Shown here: one piece after another, positions 1 to 6,215 of the stretch
Position numbering within the stretch: position 1 is the stretch's first letter
Layout of the letters: each line of letters begins with the position of its first letter
Assembly (NCBI GenBank): GCA_046091665.1
Contig: JBJTCD010000010.1
Location: 1-7,732, forward strand
DNA: 7,732 bases
DNA from: CAIUPE01 sp046091665
Lineage (GTDB): Bacteria > Pseudomonadota > Alphaproteobacteria > Rhizobiales > Beijerinckiaceae
Reading direction: 5' to 3'
Program-made: the position numbers and the translations under genes
Notes under the pieces: generated by a model
The model's input: the letters and a program-made list of their open reading frames with translations, nothing else
Databases searched by the model: none
What the model was told of the DNA's origin: nothing

Positions 1-1
1 T

Positions 2-448
2 GATGTTGTGTTTGATGCTTGGTCTGACCCAAAAAAAATAGCAGAATGGCTTTTACCCACGGGCACATCGATGGAATATTTCGAGGCCGATATCCGCGCG
101 GGCGGAATATCGACCTATAAAATGGGAAATGATCAATTCACAATGTATGGACGCGCGGCCTATATCAAAGTCGAGCCGCCGCATCATTTGATTTATACGC
201 AGCAATTTACCGACAAGGATGGCAATGTTTCACGTCATCCTTTCGCGCCGGTTTGGCCTGAAACCATGCTGACCCGTGTTGATTTCACAGCGCTTGATGA
301 TCACACAACGCTTGTATCCGTCACATGGGAAGCGACAGGCAATTACACTCCAGAAGAATTGGAATTCTTCATCAATGCACGCACCGGAATGACGATGGGG
401 TGGACGGGTTCATTCGATAAATTCGACGCGTTTCTTCTTCAAAAATGA
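2..448 (+). CDS. SRPBCC/AHSA1-family protein, 5'-truncated
   Basis: This is the C-terminal part of a START-like (SRPBCC, Aha1-C-terminal/CalC type) protein; the reading frame is open to the left edge, so the true start lies outside. The GTG at 8 is an internal Val codon: the codons before it (Asp-Val) continue the family pattern leading into FDAWSDPKKIAEW, the usual helix 'xxWxAxTDPxxLxxWW' near the N-terminus. Next come an acidic 'EADIRAGG' strand, a 'GRAAYIKVEPPHHLIYT' segment matching the family's 'G.y.ei.PPerlvyt', and a C-terminal helix with GMTMGWTGSFDKFDAFL, typical of the family's closing 'GW...l..L' helix. About 149 residues are visible against a usual 140-170, so only a short N-terminus is missing. 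The fold makes a hydrophobic ligand pocket, but the ligand or partner cannot be told. In many bacteria such genes follow an ArsR-type regulator, which would lie off-window. The gene is convergent with the EamA transporter gene, 9 bases away. Confidence 0.85.
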   Translation, partial: DVVFDAWSDPKKIAEWLLPTGTSMEYFEADIRAGGISTYKMGNDQFTMYGRAAYIKVEPPHHLIYTQQFTDKDGNVSRHPFAPVWPETMLTRVDFTALDDHTTLVSVTWEATGNYTPEELEFFINARTGMTMGWTGSFDKFDAFLLQK

Positions 449-457
449 AGTGAGACG

Positions 458-1324
458 TTACCCTGCCCGACTTTCGGATCTTTCTCGGAGCGCCGAATAA
501 ATGCCCGCGCCTGCGATGATCGCTGAACCGAGATACGTCATATAACCCGGCCATGTGCCAAAGATCGCCATACCGAAGAGAGCCGCCCATACGATTTGAA
601 TATAAGTGAAGGGCGCCAGAATTGCTGGCTTCGCTCGTCCATAAGCCGTGATCTGGGTGAGATTGGCAAACGCGGCGCTGAGCCCCATGCCAAGCGCGAG
701 AAGAAGATCATTTATTGTGGGTGTCACCCACACAAAGACCGTCATCACACTCAACACGACAAAACCGGACATGCCGGTGAAGAACATCGTCCGCATCGGG
801 CCATCAGCCGACAATATCCGTGTAAGGATGATCATGGTGCTCGCGAAGAAAGCGGCGATCGCCGGAAAAAACGCTGCCCATTGAAACGCAGCCGTCCCAG
901 GTTGCACGATCAACAACACGCCCATCAAACCGACAAAAGCGGCGATCCAGCGACGGATCCCCACTTTGTCTTTGAGCACCAAAGCGGCCATGCCCATGAT
1001 GAGGAAGGGTGAAATAAATGCAATCGCCGTGGTCTCGGCAATCGGCACAAAAGTCAATCCATAGATAAAGCTTAACCCGGAGAGCGTGGAGCAGACGCCG
1101 CGAAGGATTTGCAAAGGCAGTGACATCGTGTTCCAAACGCCCTCAAGCGCGCCGCGATAGTATAGCGGTACAAACACCACATGAACGGCAAAGCGCATCC
1201 ATGTGACTTCGATGACGGGCAGGCTCTCGCCCATCACTTTTGCAAAAGTATCGGAGGCGGCCCAAAAGGCAGCGCTGAGCACCGCCAAAAGTATGGCAAT
1301 CAAAGTACGATGCGTGACCACCAT
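458..1324 (-). CDS. EamA/DMT-family membrane transporter
   Basis: Inner-membrane protein of the drug/metabolite transporter superfamily with two EamA repeats. The 288 residues hold about ten hydrophobic segments, roughly at 7-29, 37-56, 70-90, 97-117, 122-141, 146-168, 178-200, 205-227, 235-255 and 258-278. This is the normal length and topology. Repeat 1 has the classic 'PIAETTAIAFISPF' run (94-107); repeat 2 has 'APFTYIQIVWAALFG' (237-251), matching the family's 'l.Y.qpvwaallg'. The Glu that usually follows in 'fGE.p' is Thr here (FGTWP, 255-259), and repeat 1 has LKDKV in place of the common LGERV. Family members export or import small metabolites, and no substrate can be assigned. ATG at 1324 is the first standard start, but it lacks a Shine-Dalgarno sequence; the frame stays open to an in-frame stop near 1390 and contains an ATT at 1369 with a well-placed GGAG, so the N-terminus may be 15 residues longer. 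Divergent from rimO. Confidence 0.9.
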   Translation of the reverse strand: MVVTHRTLIAILLAVLSAAFWAASDTFAKVMGESLPVIEVTWMRFAVHVVFVPLYYRGALEGVWNTMSLPLQILRGVCSTLSGLSFIYGLTFVPIAETTAIAFISPFLIMGMAALVLKDKVGIRRWIAAFVGLMGVLLIVQPGTAAFQWAAFFPAIAAFFASTMIILTRILSADGPMRTMFFTGMSGFVVLSVMTVFVWVTPTINDLLLALGMGLSAAFANLTQITAYGRAKPAILAPFTYIQIVWAALFGMAIFGTWPGYMTYLGSAIIAGAGIYSALRERSESRAG

Positions 1325-1375
1325 TGGCGCGTTGACGGGCTGGTCTTGGGATTTGTCGGGCTCGTTAATTGTTGT

Positions 1376-1382
1376 CTCTCCC
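1376..1382 (-). promoter_or_regulatory. Possible ribosome binding site for an ATT start of the EamA gene
   Basis: On the minus strand the sequence reads GGGAGAG, with its GGAG core eight bases before an in-frame ATT (1369-1367). No comparable purine-rich site precedes the annotated ATG at 1324. ATT is a rare bacterial start codon, so this is a hypothesis only. Confidence 0.3.
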
Positions 1383-1469
1383 GACCATCAATCGAGGAGC
1401 CTCCCCTCGCATGGACCTAAACCACATAAAAGGCTTCACGCGCTGATAGGCGATTTTTGCGGAAGGCGC

Positions 1470-1475
1470 TATAAG
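1470..1475 (+). promoter_or_regulatory. Possible -10 element for rimO
   Basis: TATAAG lies 19 bases before the rimO ATG at 1495 and resembles a sigma-70 -10 hexamer. No convincing -35 hexamer sits 16-18 bases upstream. Transcription would begin near 1481-1483, giving a short leader. The rest of the 1325-1494 gap shows no other clear element apart from a weak 5-bp dyad (1393-1397 with 1405-1409) and a tiny open frame at 1411-1446. Confidence 0.25.
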
Positions 1476-1494
1476 CCTCGCCACCTAAACCGGA

Positions 1495-2823
1495 ATGCCT
1501 GCCATGTCTTCTGCCGCCCCGCGAATTTCATTTGTCTCCCTTGGCTGCCCCAAGGCGCTCGTCGATAGCGAGCGCATCATCACGCGGCTGAGAGCCGAGG
1601 GCTATGAGCTCACCAAAAATCACGAGGGCGCGGATGCGGTGATCGTCAACACTTGCGGCTTTCTCGATAGTGCCAAAGCCGAGTCGCTTGATGCCATCGG
1701 CAAGGCGCTTTCAGAGAATGGCAAAGTCATCGTGACCGGCTGCATGGGTGCCGAGCCCGAGCAAATCCGTGAGGCCTATCCGGCGGTGGCGTCGATCACC
1801 GGCCCGCAGGCCTATGAAAGCGTCATGAAAGCGGTCCATGAAGCCGTGCCGCCGAAACATGATCCGTTTCTCGATCTCGTACCCGAGCAAGGCATCAGGC
1901 TCACGCCACGCCACTACGCTTATTTAAAGATTTCAGAGGGTTGCAACAATCGGTGCACCTTTTGCATTATCCCAAAATTGCGTGGTGATTTGGTTTCGCG
2001 GCCTGCGGGCGACGTGTTGCGCGAAGCGGAAAAACTCGTCGGCGCTGGCGTCAAGGAATTGCTCGTCATTTCGCAGGATACATCGGCCTACGGGGTCGAT
2101 CTCAAATATGCGGAAAGCGCGTTCAAGGACAAAATGGTTCGTGCGAAATTCGTCGATCTTGCGCGCGATCTGGGTTCGCTCGGCGCGTGGGTCCGGCTCC
2201 ATTATGTCTATCCCTACCCTCACGTGGACGACGTCATTCCGCTGATGGCGGAGGGTATCGTTCTCCCCTATCTCGACATCCCCTTCCAGCACGCCTCGCC
2301 ATCCGTGCTCAAAGCCATGAAGCGCCCCGGCAATCAGGAAAAGACGCTCGACCGGATCAAGGTCTGGCGGCAAATTTGTCCCGACCTCACATTGCGCTCA
2401 ACCTTTATCGTTGGTTTTCCGGGCGAGACCGAGGAGGATTTCGAATTTCTTCTCGATTGGCTCAAAGAAGCAAAACTCGACCGCGTGGGCGCCTTTAAAT
2501 ATGAACCCGTCAAAGGCGCGCCCTCAAATGATCTCGGCCTTTCGCAAGTTCCTGATGAGGTGAAGCAAGCCCGCTATGACCGCTTTATGGCGACCCAGCA
2601 GGCGATCAGCACGTCGAGGCTCAAGACCAAAGTAGGCCAACGGATCAAAGTGATCATTGATGAGCCGGGCCCCACCGTCTCGCGTGGCCGCTCGCAAGGG
2701 GATGCGCCGGAGATCGACGGCGCCGTGCATGTCGGCTCGCGCCGTCCGCTGCGCGCGGGCGATATCGTGACAGTCAAAATCGAACGCGCCGACGCTTATG
2801 ATCTCTTCGGCATGGCGGTCTGA
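1495..2823 (+). CDS. rimO: Ribosomal protein S12 methylthiotransferase RimO
   Basis: RimO is a cytoplasmic radical-SAM enzyme that adds a methylthio group to the beta carbon of a conserved aspartate of ribosomal protein S12, using two [4Fe-4S] clusters. At 442 residues it has the full family length (about 440). The N-terminal UPF0004 domain carries its three cluster cysteines: C18 in SLGCPKALVDSE, C54 in NTCGF and C83 in TGCMG. The radical-SAM domain begins near 140, with the CxxxCxxC motif at C150, C154, C157 (SEGCNNRCTFC) followed by IPKLRGDLVSRP, which separates RimO from the tRNA enzyme MiaB. A TRAM domain spans about 376-442 and ends in DLFGMAV. Two starts are possible: ATG 1495, and ATG 1504, which gives MSSAAPRISF, a more usual N-terminus, with a weak CGGA nine bases upstream. 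An in-frame TAA at 1486 excludes longer forms. It appears monocistronic and ends 13 bases from the convergent deaminase gene. Confidence 0.97.
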   Translation: MPAMSSAAPRISFVSLGCPKALVDSERIITRLRAEGYELTKNHEGADAVIVNTCGFLDSAKAESLDAIGKALSENGKVIVTGCMGAEPEQIREAYPAVASITGPQAYESVMKAVHEAVPPKHDPFLDLVPEQGIRLTPRHYAYLKISEGCNNRCTFCIIPKLRGDLVSRPAGDVLREAEKLVGAGVKELLVISQDTSAYGVDLKYAESAFKDKMVRAKFVDLARDLGSLGAWVRLHYVYPYPHVDDVIPLMAEGIVLPYLDIPFQHASPSVLKAMKRPGNQEKTLDRIKVWRQICPDLTLRSTFIVGFPGETEEDFEFLLDWLKEAKLDRVGAFKYEPVKGAPSNDLGLSQVPDEVKQARYDRFMATQQAISTSRLKTKVGQRIKVIIDEPGPTVSRGRSQGDAPEIDGAVHVGSRRPLRAGDIVTVKIERADAYDLFGMAV

Positions 2824-2828
2824 GAATT

Positions 2829-2845
2829 AAGGCCGATTAGGCTTT
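2829..2845. terminator. Weak hairpin between convergent rimO and deaminase genes
   Basis: AAGGCC (2829-2834) can pair with GGCTTT (2840-2845) around a five-base GATTA loop, giving six pairs including one G-U. It lies in the 13-base gap between two converging stop codons and overlaps the deaminase stop. There is only a short T run on the plus side, so a role as a shared, weak bidirectional terminator is tentative. Confidence 0.25.
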
Positions 2846-3331
2846 GTTGGCCCAGAAATCCGCCTGAAGCTGAGTCGCTTCATCCTCAAGCAACGGACCA
2901 ACGACTTCCGTCGGGCGCTGTCCCGCCGCGAATACAATGTGACAAGGCAGATCGAGCGTCGGGTTTTCTTCGTGATCGCCCGTTTGTTCCTTGAGGCCCT
3001 TCTCCGTTTGGCCGAAGACGACACGGCCAATGCCGGCCCAGTAGATAGCACCTGCGCACATCGCACAGGGCTCAGCTGAGGTATAAAGCGTCATTTTCGC
3101 CAGTTTTTCGAGGGAATAGGCTTTTGCCGCGCGCGAAGCGAGCAAGCGTTCGGCATGGGCAGTGCGGTCACCCCCTTCGGCGGAATAGCCATTCCCCTGC
3201 TCCATCAAAAGCGCACCTGTTTCGTCGCTAATGACTGAACCAAAGGGGTGATCGCCGCCATCCCGCGCTTTTTTGGCAACTTCAAAGGATTTTCTGAGGA
3301 GATCGAGATCGTAAGGGCGGATGGCGCTCAT
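2837..3331 (-). CDS. Nucleoside/nucleobase deaminase (CMP/dCMP deaminase superfamily)
   Basis: Zinc-dependent hydrolytic deaminase of the cytidine-deaminase-like fold, 164 residues and apparently complete. The catalytic signature is intact: H59-A60-E61 (TAHAE; zinc ligand and proton-shuttling Glu) and P88-C89-A90-M91-C92 (two zinc cysteines), followed by AGAIYWAGIGRVVFG. The N-terminal 'HPFGSVI' (28-34) is the usual 'PFGAvi' substrate-side loop. AIYWA after the zinc motif and the extended C-terminal region (about 110-164) resemble guanine-deaminase-like members more than the shorter tRNA deaminase TadA, which has 'AivlaRi'. The exact substrate (guanine, cytosine, adenosine or another) cannot be fixed from sequence. 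ATG 3331 is preceded by AAGG with an eight-base gap. It is transcribed away from the BMP-type ABC importer operon across a 255-base shared control region; since such importers often carry purine nucleosides, a purine-salvage role is likely but inferred. Confidence 0.88.
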   Translation of the reverse strand: MSAIRPYDLDLLRKSFEVAKKARDGGDHPFGSVISDETGALLMEQGNGYSAEGGDRTAHAERLLASRAAKAYSLEKLAKMTLYTSAEPCAMCAGAIYWAGIGRVVFGQTEKGLKEQTGDHEENPTLDLPCHIVFAAGQRPTEVVGPLLEDEATQLQADFWANKA

Positions 3332-3495
3332 GACGGGAGCCTTTCAAAGTGGAACACTGAGTTACCTAAACCTTAAACAGATAGACCCACCCGCCTCAAG
3401 ATCGCGACCGGAACTGCCCCCTCAGCTTTGCGCACAGCCTCAGCGCCTGCCTCTTTTTTCCCCATAGAATGATGAGGGCTTGGGCACTCTCGATA

Positions 3496-3519
3496 GGCAG
3501 AGTGTTGCACGCCTCTGTC
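3496..3519. promoter_or_regulatory. Imperfect dyad in the divergent control region, possible operator
   Basis: GGCAGAG (3496-3502) and CTCTGTC (3513-3519) form an imperfect inverted repeat (five Watson-Crick pairs, one G-T, one outer G-C) around a ten-base centre that includes TTGCAC. The arms lie next to or over the possible -35 of the importer operon, as a repressor or activator site would. It could equally be chance. Confidence 0.25.
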
Positions 3520-3531
3520 GGCTACTATACG
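3505..3531 (+). promoter_or_regulatory. Possible sigma-70 promoter of the ABC importer operon
   Basis: TTGCAC (3505-3510) matches four of the six consensus -35 bases, and TATACG (3526-3531) could serve as the -10, with a 15-base spacer that is shorter than ideal. Transcription would start near 3538, leaving a leader of about 50 bases that contains a GC-rich hairpin and the Shine-Dalgarno sequence. No better pair was seen in 3332-3586. Confidence 0.3.
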
Positions 3532-3546
3532 TTTTTCCAAATACGG

Positions 3547-3560
3547 GCGGCCTTCGCCGC
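3547..3560 (+). other. Small GC-rich stem-loop in the importer leader
   Basis: GCGGC (3547-3551), loop CTTC and GCCGC (3556-3560) form a perfect five-pair hairpin, 26 bases before the GTG start of the ATPase gene and just upstream of its ribosome binding site. It lacks a T tract, so it is not a classical terminator. It may stabilise the 5' end or affect translation, but no function is shown. Confidence 0.35.
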
Positions 3561-3570
3561 GTGAGAGTTG

Positions 3571-3580
3571 AGGAAAGAGG
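3571..3580 (+). promoter_or_regulatory. Ribosome binding site that decides the GTG start of the ATPase gene
   Basis: AGGAAAGAGG lies immediately upstream; its GAGG core (3577-3580) is six bases before GTG 3587. The next in-frame ATG (3632) has no such site, and starting there would leave almost nothing ahead of the first beta strand (MRGITKTFPG). The GTG start is therefore preferred. Confidence 0.7.
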
Positions 3581-3586
3581 CCGGAA

Positions 3587-5155
3587 GTGACCACCAACGC
3601 CAGACCGCGTGACGGGCTCGCACGGCTTGAAATGCGGGGCATCACGAAAACATTCCCCGGCGTCATTGCGAATAGCGATGTTCATCTCTCGGTACGGCCC
3701 GGCGAAATTCACGCGCTCTTAGGCGAAAATGGCGCGGGCAAATCGACACTCGTAAAAATGATTTACGGCATCATGGCGCCTGATAGCGGCACGATGTTGT
3801 GGGAAGGCCAAGAGTTTCGCGCACCCAATCCGCGAGCGGCGCGCAAACAAGGCATCGGAATGGTGTTCCAACATTTCTCGCTCTTTGAAGCGATGGATGT
3901 TGTCGAAAACATTGCACTTGGTTTGGACAGTGCGATTTCACGCAGTGCGCTTGATCGCGAAATACGCGCCGTGATGGATAAATATGGATTGCGACTTGAT
4001 CCGCGTCGCATCATCGCCACGCTCTCGGTGGGTGAACGGCAACGCATTGAAATCGTGCGTGCGCTTTTATTAAATCCGCGTTTGCTCATTATGGATGAGC
4101 CGACATCTGTTCTCACACCACAAGAGGTTGAAGATCTCTTTGTGACTTTGCGCCGCCTTGCCTCTGAAGGCTGCTCAATTCTTTATATCTCGCACAAGCT
4201 TCACGAGATCGTCGAACTCTGCGATCGTGCAACGATTCTGCGCGGTGGCAAAGTCGTCGCGACCTGTGACCCTCGTAAAGAAACGCCGCGCAGCATGGGC
4301 GAGATGATGATCGGTTCTGATTTTGCCGATCCCGCGCGCGGTGTTGCGAATACGCAAGGCGCTGTTCGTCTTTCCGTGCGCGATTTGTCGCTTCCCAAAC
4401 CTGATGATTTCGGTGTCGCCCTGCAATCAATCTCTTTCGATGTTCATGCAGGGGAAATTTTCGGTATCGCCGGTGTGGCGGGCAATGGTCAAAATGAATT
4501 GCTTGATGCGCTCTCTGGTGAATCTTTGGCAGAACGTGAAGATGTGATCCGCATTGATAAAGATTCTATGGGGCGATTGGGTCCCACAAAAAGACGCGCG
4601 CTTGGTCTTTGCGCCGTACCTGAAGAACGTAACGGGCATGCTGCCATCGGTAATTTCACTCTCGCTGATAATGCATTTCTAAGCGCGCGTACACGTATGG
4701 GACTTGATCCGAATGGAATGATTGATCGCACAGCTGCGGAAGCCTATGCGCAATCGGTGATCAAGCGTTTCTCGGTTAAAGCGCTTGGCCCACGCGCGCT
4801 CGCAGGCTCCTTGTCAGGTGGTAATTTACAGAAATTCATTATGGGTCGCGAAATTTTGCAAAACCCGTCGGTGCTTGTCATATGCCAACCAACTTGGGGG
4901 GTTGATGCGGGATCAGCGGCCGCAATTCATCAGGCAATTATCGATCTTGCAAATGCGGGATCCGCAGTGATTGTCATCTCTCAGGATCTTGATGAATTGC
5001 TTCGTCTTTGTGATCGTCTTTCCGTCATCAATGGCGGAAAACTCTCTGCCTCGCGCGCAGTTAACGAAGTCAGTGTTGAGGAATTGGGCTTGCTGATGGG
5101 TGGCCATCATGATCAAGCGGTTCCAAGCGGAATGTCTCATGCGCCTCGTGCTTGA
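3587..5155 (+). CDS. BMP-type ABC importer, double-domain ATP-binding protein
   Basis: Cytoplasmic ATPase that powers the importer formed with the next three products; 522 residues with two fused nucleotide-binding domains, the usual size for the ribose/nucleoside class (YufO/NupA-like, about 510). Domain 1 is canonical: Walker A GENGAGKST (46-54), Q-loop VFQHFS, signature LSVGERQ (146-152), Walker B LLIMDEP (166-172), and switch His in YISHKLHE. Domain 2 is degenerate, as is normal in this class: the Walker A position reads GVAGNGQ (296-302) without the GKS/T, the signature LSGGNLQK (409-416) is intact, and Walker B reads VLVICQPTWGVDAG (429-442), with Cys and Gln where Asp-Glu would be. ATP hydrolysis is therefore expected mainly at one composite site. 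The GTG start is chosen from its strong Shine-Dalgarno site. The 3' end overlaps the first permease gene, which points to translational coupling. The substrate is not shown by this subunit; purine nucleosides or bases are the best inference. Confidence 0.95.
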   Translation: MTTNARPRDGLARLEMRGITKTFPGVIANSDVHLSVRPGEIHALLGENGAGKSTLVKMIYGIMAPDSGTMLWEGQEFRAPNPRAARKQGIGMVFQHFSLFEAMDVVENIALGLDSAISRSALDREIRAVMDKYGLRLDPRRIIATLSVGERQRIEIVRALLLNPRLLIMDEPTSVLTPQEVEDLFVTLRRLASEGCSILYISHKLHEIVELCDRATILRGGKVVATCDPRKETPRSMGEMMIGSDFADPARGVANTQGAVRLSVRDLSLPKPDDFGVALQSISFDVHAGEIFGIAGVAGNGQNELLDALSGESLAEREDVIRIDKDSMGRLGPTKRRALGLCAVPEERNGHAAIGNFTLADNAFLSARTRMGLDPNGMIDRTAAEAYAQSVIKRFSVKALGPRALAGSLSGGNLQKFIMGREILQNPSVLVICQPTWGVDAGSAAAIHQAIIDLANAGSAVIVISQDLDELLRLCDRLSVINGGKLSASRAVNEVSVEELGLLMGGHHDQAVPSGMSHAPRA

Positions 5156-6215
5156 AAAACGCCTCGAGCAAAATCAATTGATGCTCATCATGACGCCGAT
5201 TTTATCGGTCGTTGGTGTGATGATTATCGGCGTAATCCTTTTTGACGCTTTGGGCTTTGATGGTTTTGATGCCGTTTGGCAACTCTTCATCACGCCGGTG
5301 ATTGATAGTTATAAATGGCGCGATGTTGCGACGAAGGCTGCGCCGCTCATTCTCATTGGTTTGGGTCTTTCTATTGGCAATCGTGCAAAGATTTGGAATA
5401 TCGGCGCGGAGGGTCAATATATTGTTGGTGCGATTGCAGCGGCTGGTATTGCTGTCCTTACTCAAGATCTGACAGGGTTCTGGATTATTCCTTTAATGTT
5501 ACTCGCGGGTATGGCGGGCGGTGCAGCCTATGCAGCGGTGCCTGCCGGTTTAAAAACACGCTTTGGCGTGAGCGAAGTGCTCTCAAGCCTCATGCTCGTT
5601 TATGTGTCGCTGCAACTTCTTTCCTATCTCATCACGGGTCCATGGAAAGATCCGAACGGAATGAATTTTCCGCAAACAGCGCAACTTACTGATGCGCAAC
5701 TTTTGCCGCGTGAATTGGGTGATACGGGACTTCCTCCCGGCCTGCTTTTCGCGCTCGTTGCGATGATCATTTTTGCTGTCATTGTTGATCGCACCGTGTT
5801 TGGATTTTCAATCCGCGCGATTGGTGAAGCGCCGCAAGCCGCGCGCTTCGGCGGCTTTAACTCAAATCAGATCGTATGGTCCGCTTTGATGATCTCAGGC
5901 GCCATGGCCGGACTGGCGGGCACACTTGAAGTGATGCAGCTCACTCGTCTTAATCTCGGCTTTCCGTCTGGCTATGGCTTTACGGCAATCATCGTTTCAC
6001 TGCTCGGACGGTCGCATCCGATTGGTGTTTTCATCGCCGGCATTGTGTTGGCGGTCACTTATGTCGGTGGTCAGGTCGCACAAACGGTCGTTCATGTGCC
6101 GAATGCCACAGCCGGACTTTTTCAAGCGCTCATTCTTTTCGCCATTCTCGCAAGTGATATTTTTGTGCGCTATAAAATAAAAATCAAAACAAATAAGACG
6201 GAGGTTCAGTCATGA
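5139..6215 (+). CDS. BMP-type ABC importer, permease subunit 1
   Basis: Integral inner-membrane channel subunit of the BPD_transp_2 (LivHM/RbsC-like) family, YufP/NupB-like. From ATG 5139 it has 358 residues. The cytoplasmic N-terminus (MRLVLEKRLEQNQLM) is followed by hydrophobic segments near 17-37, 66-83, 93-107, 113-137, 147-166, 200-217, 246-264, 279-289, 295-314 and 325-343. Family landmarks are KAAPLILIGLGLSIGNRAK (66-84), WNIGAEGQ (86-93) and the EAA-like ATPase-contact loop RAIGEAPQAARFGG (226-239). The frame is open to GTG 5100 and ATG 5109, but start 5139 gives the 'MRxxLEKR' N-terminus usual for these proteins, with a weak CGGA seven bases ahead. It then overlaps the ATPase gene by 17 bases. 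The tail is unusually basic (RYKIKIKTNK), encoded by a very A-rich stretch. Its TGA overlaps the next start as ATGA, so the two permeases are translationally coupled, probably as a heterodimer. Confidence 0.93.
   Translation: MRLVLEKRLEQNQLMLIMTPILSVVGVMIIGVILFDALGFDGFDAVWQLFITPVIDSYKWRDVATKAAPLILIGLGLSIGNRAKIWNIGAEGQYIVGAIAAAGIAVLTQDLTGFWIIPLMLLAGMAGGAAYAAVPAGLKTRFGVSEVLSSLMLVYVSLQLLSYLITGPWKDPNGMNFPQTAQLTDAQLLPRELGDTGLPPGLLFALVAMIIFAVIVDRTVFGFSIRAIGEAPQAARFGGFNSNQIVWSALMISGAMAGLAGTLEVMQLTRLNLGFPSGYGFTAIIVSLLGRSHPIGVFIAGIVLAVTYVGGQVAQTVVHVPNATAGLFQALILFAILASDIFVRYKIKIKTNKTEVQS
6200..6204 (+). promoter_or_regulatory. Strong ribosome binding site of permease gene 2
   Basis: GGAGG sits seven bases before ATG 6212, inside the last codons of the first permease gene and after an A-rich stretch (6171-6197). 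This supports the start at the 4-base ATGA overlap. Confidence 0.75.

Noticed and set aside
437..450. CTTCA-AAAA-TGAAG hairpin over the SRPBCC stop codon as a terminator
   Set aside because: Only five mostly A-T pairs with no T tract in either direction, and it includes coding bases; too weak to call.
1393..1409. CGAGG/CCTCG dyad in the EamA-rimO gap as an operator
   Set aside because: Five base pairs with a seven-base loop in GC-rich sequence is expected by chance.
3431..3459. T-run (3454-3459) after GC-rich sequence as a terminator
   Set aside because: The only stem upstream is a four-base GCGC/GCGC pairing, and no plus-strand gene ends nearby; probably chance.
3332..3586. Purine-type riboswitch in the divergent region
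   Set aside because: I looked for the conserved junction and loop elements because of the likely purine role and saw none.
3373..3712. Minus-strand open frames of 97 and 90 codons across the divergent region and the start of the ATPase gene
   Set aside because: They overlap the well-supported N-terminus of the ATPase and each other, with no recognisable protein features.
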